A stretch of 11,077 nucleotides of DNA from Acidobacteriota bacterium (GTDB lineage Bacteria; Acidobacteriota; Terriglobia; Terriglobales; Acidobacteriaceae): contig QIAS01000136.1 of the NCBI GenBank assembly GCA_003225615.1, positions 1,085-12,161 of the forward strand, in the 5' to 3' direction. Below are positions 1 to 5,819 of this stretch, piece by piece; the first letter of the stretch is position 1, and each line of letters begins with the position of its first letter. The notes under the pieces were generated by a model. It was not told where the DNA came from, searched no databases, and worked only from the letters and a program-made list of their open reading frames with translations. The translations under genes and the position numbers were made by a program.

Positions 1-1
1 C

Positions 2-322
2 TATCGCGATGAGGTTGCCGGGTTGATTGAACGCTTCAACACCGTGTTGAAGCCGGGACAGCCCAAGCTCTATGCGCCGCACATCAAGTTCAACCGCAAT
101 ATCGGGCGCTGGGCGGGACAGAAATTCCACTCGCAAACTGGCGAGCCGCTCGACGACAAGGTCTGGGAGCAGCATCTGCAGGAATACATGCCGTCGGTAG
201 AAGATAAGAAGCTGCTGTTGGAGATCATTGCCAACGAAAAGAAATGGATTGCTCCCAAGGAAGGGGCGCGCGATCCATTTGAAACCATTGCGGAGCCGAG
301 AAAGTCGGCCATCAACTTGTAG
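2..322 (+). CDS. boxB: BoxB-like benzoyl-CoA epoxidase subunit, C-terminal fragment
   Basis: The reading frame is already open at the left edge, so only about the last 106 residues are visible, ending at a TAG. From memory of the family, the pattern FNRNIGRWAG, then a G-x-P turn, a conserved W, a P-S-x-E-D segment and finally KKWIAPKEGARDPFE matches the C-terminus of BoxB. There the corresponding parts read roughly as FNRxIGxxAG, P-T-x-E-D and a late WIAP. BoxB is the di-iron oxygenase component that, with the reductase BoxA, epoxidises benzoyl-CoA using O2 and NADPH in the cytoplasm. The iron-ligand helices lie upstream, outside the window, so catalytic competence cannot be judged. The tail after WIAP is shorter and different from the one I remember in proteobacterial BoxB, which suggests a divergent branch. 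It lies 94 bases before a benzoyl-CoA-pathway crotonase, which supports an aromatic-CoA role. Confidence 0.68.
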   Translation, partial: YRDEVAGLIERFNTVLKPGQPKLYAPHIKFNRNIGRWAGQKFHSQTGEPLDDKVWEQHLQEYMPSVEDKKLLLEIIANEKKWIAPKEGARDPFETIAEPRKSAINL

Positions 323-340
323 CTGTACCCCTCGCGGCAA

Positions 341-361
341 GGATGGCCGAGGCGGCCGTCT
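341..361. repeat. GC-rich hairpin in the gap after the BoxB-like gene
   Basis: The core is a perfect inverted repeat GGCCG-AGG-CGGCC at 345-357. The stem extends outward through 341-361 with A-T and G-C pairs and two G-T wobbles. No run of T follows, so it is not a standard intrinsic terminator. It sits alone in the 94-base gap between two genes that appear to be co-transcribed. It could be a small REP-like element or an mRNA stability or processing hairpin; the sequence alone does not decide. Confidence 0.5.
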
Positions 362-416
362 CCACATGGTTCGTGGGACGTGCAGTTCTGCGCGTGTGAA
401 GCATGGATTCAATGCC

Positions 417-1202
417 ATGGCGACGCAGTCAATCACGAAGTACTCCCGTTTGGCGGTGGAAATCCAGCCGCCGGTAGCACGAATCACGTTCCAGAATCCG
501 CCGCTCAATGTCATTGATATTCCGATGATGCGTGAACTGCAGCAGAGTTTCGCGGAACTGGATGCACGGCAGGAGATATCCACCGTGGTCCTCGAAGGTT
601 CCGAGCACGCCTTCTCGGCTGGTGTGGATGTCAAGGCACACACCCTGGACAAGGTGGGGGAGATGCTGCACGAGTTTCACACGGTGATTCGTGCGCTGGT
701 GAATACTCGCAAAATCACAATCTGCGCCGTCAAGGGAGCTTGCCTGGGCGGGGGAGCCGAAATGGCGTTGGTATGTGACATGGTGTACACCGCGCGCGAT
801 GCCGCTTGGGGATTTCCGGAAATTAAACTCGGCTGCTACCCTCCGGTGGCGGCAGTGGCGCTGCCGGCCGTGGTTGGCCAGAAGCGTGCGGAGGAGTTGA
901 TTCTCACCGGGCGCCAGATCACCGGTGACGAGGCGGTGGCCATCGGATTGGCGAACAAGTCTGCTGTCGCCGAAGAACTGAATCTGCTGGTGGACGATAC
1001 TCTTCGAGAACTCCGGAATTTAAGTCCTGCAGCCCTGGCTCTCGCCAAGAAAGCGGTTTACGCCTGGGACGCTATTCACTTTGACAAGGGCCTTGCCCGC
1101 GCAGAGAAGATTTATCTGGAAGACTTGATGCGCACCCCGGACGCGCAGGAAGGCATCAACGCATTTCTGGAAAAACGGGAGCCAAATTGGAAGAGGGAGT
1201 AG
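417..1202 (+). CDS. dch: Crotonase-family hydratase, cyclohexa-1,5-dienecarbonyl-CoA hydratase type
   Basis: This 261-residue enoyl-CoA hydratase/isomerase-fold protein is of normal family length. Oxyanion-hole segments are FSAGVDVKAH (66-75) and CLGGGAE (109-115). Both catalytic glutamates of the hydratases are kept, E115 in GGGAEMALVCD and E135 in FPEIKLG. The text PPLNVIDIPMM near the start, FSAGVDV-x-HT-x-DKV-x-EM, and YPPVAAVALP after the second glutamate match the Dch/BamR group better than generic fatty-acid hydratases. Dch adds water to cyclohexa-1,5-diene-1-carbonyl-CoA in the reductive benzoyl-CoA pathway. The ATG at 417 is chosen because family similarity begins about ten residues after it. 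The frame stays open to 228, and a GTG at 396 is an alternative; no strong ribosome site marks either. The end overlaps the next gene by 16 bases. Crotonase fold is certain; substrate is inferred from motifs and neighbours. Confidence 0.8.
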   Translation: MATQSITKYSRLAVEIQPPVARITFQNPPLNVIDIPMMRELQQSFAELDARQEISTVVLEGSEHAFSAGVDVKAHTLDKVGEMLHEFHTVIRALVNTRKITICAVKGACLGGGAEMALVCDMVYTARDAAWGFPEIKLGCYPPVAAVALPAVVGQKRAEELILTGRQITGDEAVAIGLANKSAVAEELNLLVDDTLRELRNLSPAALALAKKAVYAWDAIHFDKGLARAEKIYLEDLMRTPDAQEGINAFLEKREPNWKRE

Positions 1203-1621
1203 CACCCGCCGCGAAAACGCCGCGTCCCAAACCGGCCCACTTGATGTGTGGGTTGCCGTTCTGGGGATTTGCTGCTTTCCTGGGATGCGCGTATTTGTCC
1301 TACCTTTCTGCGGTTCACGTGCGGCGCGCGGAGTTCGACTGGCCACACGATGCCTGGTCCATCGCAGGCTACGGGATTTGGATATTGCTGATGGCCGGAC
1401 TCATGAACGAAACCCACTGCAGGCGTGAGCGCATCCTGTTTGCTCTGGTGCTCGTGAACTTTCTTTTTGGTTTTGTTCTGGCGGTGTGGAGCAATGCTCC
1501 GGAACGCGTCGTGCGGCAGATGCGGTTCGCTTCGGCGGGCCTTTGGGGAGCGGCCGCTCTCGCGAGTTTGGTGGTGACGTTTTCGCCAGGGAAAAAGCCG
1601 ACATCCGGGAAGGTTGATTAG
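1187..1621 (+). CDS. Small four-helix membrane protein, family not recognised
   Basis: I do not recognise this 144-residue protein. Four hydrophobic stretches are visible at about 23-43, 55-73, 82-102 and 113-133. They are joined by short loops carrying charged residues (HVRRAEFDWPHD; HCRRER; NAPERVVRQMR), and the tail is basic. It is predicted to be an inner-membrane protein with no enzyme motif. The start is TTG at 1187, with GGGAG at 1177-1181 five bases upstream and a 16-base overlap with the crotonase end, so translation is probably coupled. The internal ATG at 1244 lacks a ribosome site. Its place between the hydratase and the reductase subunits suggests co-transcription with aromatic-CoA genes. 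A transport or accessory role would be a guess. Confidence 0.65.
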   Translation: MEEGVAPAAKTPRPKPAHLMCGLPFWGFAAFLGCAYLSYLSAVHVRRAEFDWPHDAWSIAGYGIWILLMAGLMNETHCRRERILFALVLVNFLFGFVLAVWSNAPERVVRQMRFASAGLWGAAALASLVVTFSPGKKPTSGKVD

Positions 1622-1650
1622 AACAAAACTTCGGCTTGGTTCTGGCCTGG

Positions 1651-1687
1651 AGCCAAAAGCCAAGAAAAAGCCAAGAGCGAAAAGCTC
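1651..1687 (+). repeat. A-rich AGCCAA repeats and short hairpin before the reductase operon
   Basis: The 69-base gap ahead of the small reductase subunit holds three copies of AGCCAA (1651-1656, 1658-1663, 1669-1674). A four-base-pair stem GAGC-GAAAA-GCTC follows at 1675-1687, three bases before the ATG at 1691. No clear Shine-Dalgarno is present, so the stem or the A-rich stretch may influence initiation. This is only a sequence observation. Confidence 0.35.
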
Positions 1688-1690
1688 ACA

Positions 1691-2203
1691 ATGAAGAAAG
1701 AACTCGTCGAACTCAGAGTTAACGACCGCTCCCACGAGGTCGCCATAGAACCCAGCAAGCTGCTGCTTGACGCCTTGCGTCAGGATCTGCAGCTGACTGG
1801 ATCGAAGCGGGGTTGCGATGATTCTTCATGCGGAGCTTGCACTGTGCTGGTGGACGGCATCCCCATGCTTTCCTGCACACTGGTGGCGGCAAGTTGCGAG
1901 GGACAGGAGATCACCACAGTTGAAGGCGTGAGCGAGCATGGCAGTCTGGCGGCGATACAGAAAGCTTATGGCGACTGGGGTGCGGCGCAGTGTGGATATT
2001 GCACTCCGGGATTCATGATGACCGTAAAAGCCTTGCTAGCCGCTAATCCCGATCCTACGGCCGAAGAAATTCGCGGGGCGCTCAGCGGAAACTTGTGTCG
2101 TTGTACTGGGTACAGCCAGATGTACGAAGCCATTAAAGACGCGATTGAAGCGGAGCGCAAAGCAAGTACCGAGTACCAGGTAGCGAGTACCGAGAAAAGA
2201 TGA
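1691..2203 (+). CDS. hcrC: 4-hydroxybenzoyl-CoA reductase-like small subunit, two [2Fe-2S] clusters
   Basis: This 170-residue protein is the iron-sulfur subunit of a xanthine-oxidase-family molybdenum enzyme. The N-terminal plant-ferredoxin domain carries C42, C47, C50 and C62 (GCDDSSCGAC and the later LSC). The C-terminal helical domain carries C101, C104, C136 and C138 (QCGYCTPG and NLCRCTGY). All eight ligands for two [2Fe-2S] clusters are present. It passes electrons between the molybdenum and FAD sites and acts in the cytoplasm; there is no signal peptide. Similarity to HcrC of 4-hydroxybenzoyl-CoA reductase is good, but small subunits in this superfamily look alike, so the specific call rests on the partner genes. 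The last 14 or so residues are encoded by a heptamer repeat and are probably not functional. The stop overlaps the next start as ATGA. Confidence 0.85.
   Translation: MKKELVELRVNDRSHEVAIEPSKLLLDALRQDLQLTGSKRGCDDSSCGACTVLVDGIPMLSCTLVAASCEGQEITTVEGVSEHGSLAAIQKAYGDWGAAQCGYCTPGFMMTVKALLAANPDPTAEEIRGALSGNLCRCTGYSQMYEAIKDAIEAERKASTEYQVASTEKR
2165..2192. repeat. Four tandem AGTACCG-type heptamers at a gene junction
   Basis: Four consecutive 7-base units read AGTACCG, AGTACCA, GGTAGCG and AGTACCG. They lie inside the 3' end of the small-subunit gene, 7 bases before the ATG at 2200. They encode a low-complexity tail (STEYQVASTE) that is not part of the enzyme fold. Because 7 is not a multiple of 3, a change in copy number would shift the tail frame and move the stop codon, altering the overlap with the large-subunit start. 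Confidence 0.75.
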
Positions 2204-4770
2204 GTGACTTCAGCATCATCGGGAAACGTACCGCGATGGTTGATGCCGCGGGTAAGACCACCGGCGCGGGCAAATACACGGATGATCTAACCTTGCCGGG
2301 CATGCTGATCGGTAAGATTCTCCATTCGCCGTTTCCCCACGCGCGGATCAAGCGCATTGATAGCAGTCGTGCTCGTGCTCTCGAAGGCGTCGTGGCAATC
2401 GTCACGGGCAAAGACGCTCCTAATCCTTATGGCATTCTCCCCGTTGGTCACGATGAGCACGCGCTCGCCTTGGACAAAGTTCGTTATGTGGGAGACAACG
2501 TGGCTTGCGTCGCCGCAATTTCGGAGGCCATCGCGGAAAATGCCCTCGAATTAATTGATGTCGAGTACGAGGTTCTCCCCGCCTACTTTGATCCTGAAGA
2601 GTCGATGAAGGCGGAGACGGATCTCATTCACGAAAACAAACTACATAACATCGAGAAAGATTATCACCACGTGTTCGGGGATCCGGAGAAAGCTTTTGGT
2701 GAAGCCGATTACGTTGCCGAAGGCCGTTTCATCGCGAACGAAGTTACCCACGCCGCCATGGAGCCGCATTCTACCCTGGCGGCCTTTGAGATCGATTCGC
2801 ATACCGGGAAACCCGGCCGTCTGACCGTTTGGTCATCCACGCAAGTGCCTTACTACCTGCAGCACAAGCTGTCGCTGGTGCTGGATATGCCGATGGCGCA
2901 GATTCGAGTCATCAAACCATTAGTCGGGGGAGGATTCGGCGGCAAGAGCGAAGTGATTCCGCTGGAGATTATTGCGGCAATTGCGGCGCGTGCGGCGAAA
3001 GCGCCGGTCAAGATTACATATACGCGGGAAGAAGTTTTCTGGGCGCATCGCGGCCGCCCGCGCAGCATTATTGATCTGAAAACCGCCGTAAAGAAGGACG
3101 GTGCGATCACCGCAGTCAAGGCGCGAGTGGTGCAGGATGGGGGCGCCTACTGCTCCTACGGTGTGGTGACCATTCTGTATTCCGGCGCACTACTGGGCGC
3201 GCTCTACGACATTCCTAATATCCAGTACGACGGCTACCGGGTGTTGACCAACAAACCTGCTTGCGGCGCCATGCGCGGCCACGGGACAGTCAACGTGCGC
3301 TTTGCCTTCGAGTCGCAATTAGATGAAATCGCTGCCAGGCTGAACCTTGATCCCGCCGAGATTCGCCGGCGCAACCTGCTCAAGCCGCCCTGCGTCACCA
3401 TCAACGGTCTGCGCGTGCAGAGTTACGGTTTGCCGGAGTGCATTCAGCAAGTCGTCGAGCGCTCGCGTTGGAAGCAGCGCAAGGGGCAGTTGGGGAAGGC
3501 AAGCGGCCTGGGAATTGCCTGCAGCCATTATGTGAGTGGAGCGGCCAACTCCATCATCCGGTCTGACATGCCGCATTCGACTGTGAACATCAAGATTGAT
3601 CGCGACGGCGGTGTGGTGGTTTACACGGGAGCGTCGGAAATCGGCCAGGGGTCCGACACAATGACAGCGCAGATTGCCGCCGAGACGCTCGGTTGTTCGC
3701 TGGGGCGAGTGAAGGTAGTGGCGGCAGATACGGATTTGACACCGATCGACATTGGATCTTATTCGAGTCGCGTCACATTCATGGCGGGCAATGCCACATT
3801 GCGAGCGGCGGAACAAGTGAAGAAGCAGATTGCCTCCGCCGCGGCGCGAAAGATGAACTGCGCTCCGGAAGACGTGGTGTTTCGTGAGGACAAAGTATTT
3901 CGCAAGGGAGACACACAGGGCCAAAGTCCCACACCTTTAGAACCCACACAGGCTGCGGTCTCGGTCAGTGGGCGAGTGGAGGGCCAAATACTTCGCGGTT
4001 CGCTCCAGCAGAAGCGGAAGGAGGAAGGCCAGAAATACTTCTTGACCTTCGAAGAGGCGGTGGTCGCGGCCATTGATTTCCATGGCGCCCTTACCGGTAC
4101 CGGGTCCTATGCTCCGCCTCCGGAAGCGCGTGGCGGCAAGCACAAAGGCGCCGGGGTCGGACCATCTCCGGCATATTCGTATTCTGCGCAGGTGGCCGAG
4201 GTCAGCGTGGATGAAGACACCGGGGAAGTGACGGTACACAAAGTATGGGCAGCTCACGATTGCGGCCGAGCACTGAATCCTGTTTCTGTCGAAGGACAAA
4301 TCATCGGCTCGGTCTGGATGGGAATGGGGCAGGCATTGGAAGAAGAGATGGTGTGGAAAGACGGGATGCTGATGAATCCCGGACTGCTCGAATATCGCAG
4401 CCCTTCGTCCACCGAGTCTCCGGAAGTCGAGCCGATTATTGTGGAGAGCGTGGATCCGGAAGGGCCGTTCGGTGCAAAGGAGTGCAGCGAAGGTTCTTTG
4501 GCCGCGACCATACCTGCCATTGCCAATGCCATTTACGATGCGGTTGGAATCCGGCTACACGAGTCCCCATTCACTCCGGAGCGGGTTCTGGCGGCGTTGC
4601 GCGCGCGCAAGGGTGCCAAGCCGATCAACCTGACTGAAGGAGTCGATCCCACAGCTCCCAGGCGCTTCCGCGAGCATGGTGGCGCACTTTGGTTTCGTGG
4701 CAAGGGCCCGGAGCGGCATCCGCTCGATCCGGCGCGAAGGGAAGCAGCGGACGCCGGAGGTGATGATTGA
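2200..4770 (+). CDS. hcrA: 4-hydroxybenzoyl-CoA reductase-like molybdenum subunit
   Basis: This 856-residue catalytic subunit belongs to the xanthine oxidase family. The N-terminal a/b-hammerhead domain (TGAGKYTDDLTLPGMLIG) is followed by the molybdopterin-binding region. Cofactor motifs are VGGGFGGKSE (242-251), CGAMRGHGTV (355-364, R359), GASEIGQGSDT (477-487) and PFGAKECSEG with the expected catalytic glutamate E761. Stretches such as GSYSSRVTFMAGNA, TREEVFWAHRGRP and VWMGMGQALEEE are very close to my recollection of HcrA of Thauera aromatica. That enzyme reductively removes the 4-hydroxyl of 4-hydroxybenzoyl-CoA to give benzoyl-CoA. This protein is longer than the roughly 770 residues usual there: about 40 extra residues lie near 568-612 and a Pro/Arg-rich tail of about 45 residues follows the normal end. 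The start ATG overlaps the preceding stop, and the end overlaps the FAD-subunit start by four bases. Substrate is inferred from similarity. Confidence 0.85.
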   Translation: MSDFSIIGKRTAMVDAAGKTTGAGKYTDDLTLPGMLIGKILHSPFPHARIKRIDSSRARALEGVVAIVTGKDAPNPYGILPVGHDEHALALDKVRYVGDNVACVAAISEAIAENALELIDVEYEVLPAYFDPEESMKAETDLIHENKLHNIEKDYHHVFGDPEKAFGEADYVAEGRFIANEVTHAAMEPHSTLAAFEIDSHTGKPGRLTVWSSTQVPYYLQHKLSLVLDMPMAQIRVIKPLVGGGFGGKSEVIPLEIIAAIAARAAKAPVKITYTREEVFWAHRGRPRSIIDLKTAVKKDGAITAVKARVVQDGGAYCSYGVVTILYSGALLGALYDIPNIQYDGYRVLTNKPACGAMRGHGTVNVRFAFESQLDEIAARLNLDPAEIRRRNLLKPPCVTINGLRVQSYGLPECIQQVVERSRWKQRKGQLGKASGLGIACSHYVSGAANSIIRSDMPHSTVNIKIDRDGGVVVYTGASEIGQGSDTMTAQIAAETLGCSLGRVKVVAADTDLTPIDIGSYSSRVTFMAGNATLRAAEQVKKQIASAAARKMNCAPEDVVFREDKVFRKGDTQGQSPTPLEPTQAAVSVSGRVEGQILRGSLQQKRKEEGQKYFLTFEEAVVAAIDFHGALTGTGSYAPPPEARGGKHKGAGVGPSPAYSYSAQVAEVSVDEDTGEVTVHKVWAAHDCGRALNPVSVEGQIIGSVWMGMGQALEEEMVWKDGMLMNPGLLEYRSPSSTESPEVEPIIVESVDPEGPFGAKECSEGSLAATIPAIANAIYDAVGIRLHESPFTPERVLAALRARKGAKPINLTEGVDPTAPRRFREHGGALWFRGKGPERHPLDPARREAADAGGDD
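4756..4760 (+). promoter_or_regulatory. Ribosome binding site fixing the TTG start of the FAD subunit
   Basis: GGAGG lies six bases before TTG 4767. An in-frame stop (TGA 4764-4766) immediately precedes that TTG, and the nearby ATG at 4763 is in another frame. The gene must therefore start at or after this TTG, and the spacing makes it the clear choice. The site lies inside the large-subunit coding sequence, which supports translational coupling. Confidence 0.8.
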
Positions 4771-5714
4771 GCCTCCCGGAATTCAGGCTGCTCCGGCCCA
4801 GTACGGTGGAAGAGGCGGTGCGCTATCTTTCACAGCATGCCGGCAACATTCGCGTGCTTGCGGGCGGCACCGATCTGATTCCATCCATGCGGCAGAGGCT
4901 GTTTGAGCCGGAATACGTACTCGACATCCGGCACATCGGGGAACTGAAAGGCATCCGGCAAGGAGCAGAAGTAGAAATCGGCGCTCTGACTTCGCTTACG
5001 GTCATTGAGCATTCCGAATTCCTGCGGCGGCATTATCCGGTCCTGGCGGAAGCGGCCTCTACGGTTGCTTCCCCACTGCTGCGCAATATGGGAACGATTG
5101 GCGGCAACATCTGTCTGGTGACCTGGCGCAAGGGCTGCGGTTTCTGCATCAAGAAAGATGGCGATCTTTGCCACGTAGCTCCCGGTGGGAGCAAGTGCTG
5201 GGCGGTGTTCTCCGGAGATACCCCTCCGGCGCTGTTGTGCCTTGACGCTCACATCGAAATTGCCAGTTCCGCGGGACTACGGCGCATCCCGTTGCGTGAG
5301 TTTTATACGGGGATTGGTGATTCGTATCGCAGGCTGGAAGCGAACGAGCTTGTGACCCGAATATTTTTGCCGGCAGCGTCGGCAGACTATCGCGGCATAT
5401 ACCGCAAGCTGCGCATTCGTGGCTCGATTGATTATCCCCTGGCTGGTGTGGCTGTGGTATTGAAGCGCTCCAACGGCCATGTGAAGGATGCCCGTTTGGC
5501 GATAACCGCCGTCAACCCTGCGCCCATGCTTATTAAGGCCGCACCGCAGATGCTGGAAGGCAAAGCGGTGGACACGAACCTGGCAGAAGCGGTGGGTGAT
5601 CTGGCGGCGAAGACGGCCAAACCGTTGACCACTTCGGCGCTCACGCCTGAATATCGGCGGGAGATGATTCGCGTGTTCACCAAACGGGCCGTGCTGGCAG
5701 CGGCAAATAATTGA
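4767..5714 (+). CDS. hcrB: 4-hydroxybenzoyl-CoA reductase-like FAD subunit with cysteine-rich loop
   Basis: This 315-residue FAD-binding subunit belongs to the molybdenum hydroxylase family. Flavin motifs are AGGTDLIP (32-39) and GTIGGNIC (109-116), followed by the CO-dehydrogenase flavoprotein C-terminal domain. A cysteine-rich stretch at 116-144 (C116, C124, C127, C135, C144) resembles the loop that holds an extra [4Fe-4S] cluster in HcrB, a trait that separates 4-hydroxybenzoyl-CoA reductases from ordinary xanthine dehydrogenases. The C127-C135-C144 spacing (8 and 9) equals that of the last three ligands I recall in Thauera (138, 146, 155). About ten residues that would carry the first ligand are missing, leaving C124 or C116 as possible replacements. 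In the known enzyme this cluster is thought to help drive electrons from ferredoxin toward the molybdenum site. TTG start is set by GGAGG at 4756-4760. Confidence 0.85.
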   Translation: MSLPEFRLLRPSTVEEAVRYLSQHAGNIRVLAGGTDLIPSMRQRLFEPEYVLDIRHIGELKGIRQGAEVEIGALTSLTVIEHSEFLRRHYPVLAEAASTVASPLLRNMGTIGGNICLVTWRKGCGFCIKKDGDLCHVAPGGSKCWAVFSGDTPPALLCLDAHIEIASSAGLRRIPLREFYTGIGDSYRRLEANELVTRIFLPAASADYRGIYRKLRIRGSIDYPLAGVAVVLKRSNGHVKDARLAITAVNPAPMLIKAAPQMLEGKAVDTNLAEAVGDLAAKTAKPLTTSALTPEYRREMIRVFTKRAVLAAANN

Positions 5715-5732
5715 GTTGGCGGGTTTTCAGCC

Positions 5733-5811
5733 GTCCCTGCGGGACTTGTTTCTGTTCGACGTTCTACCCAGCACTGACGTGGTGGGCGATTATCGGTCGC
5801 CGCGTCGGGGC
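5733..5811. repeat. Cluster of three hairpins between reductase operon and amidohydrolase
   Basis: Three stem-loops follow one another in the 105-base gap. The first is GTCCC-TGC-GGGAC at 5733-5745 (perfect). The second is CCCAGCAC-TGAC-GTGGTGGG at 5767-5786 (seven of eight pairs). The third is GCCGC-GTC-GGGGC at 5799-5811 (four of five pairs), with outer CGG/CCG arms at 5794-5796 and 5815-5817. I recall similar three-hairpin spacers in acidobacterial genomes, but cannot search here. The single mismatches in hairpins two and three suggest a decaying repeat copy. It abuts the start codon at 5820. Confidence 0.6.
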
Positions 5812-5819
5812 AAGCCGGA

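Noticed and set aside
228..416. Upstream extension of the crotonase reading frame
   Set aside because: It would overlap the BoxB-like gene and precede the family fold by over 60 residues of low-quality sequence.
1112..1735. 207-codon frame on the - strand
   Set aside because: Lies opposite the crotonase and membrane-protein genes, which have family motifs or a good ribosome site; the antisense protein has no recognisable feature.
3319..3924. 201-codon frame on the - strand
   Set aside because: Fully antisense to conserved molybdenum-subunit motifs; the product is His/Arg/Cys-rich, as expected of a shadow frame.
5733..5745. Hairpin considered as an intrinsic terminator of the reductase operon
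   Set aside because: Only a five-pair stem, followed by TTGTTTCTG instead of a T-run; better seen as part of the multi-hairpin element.
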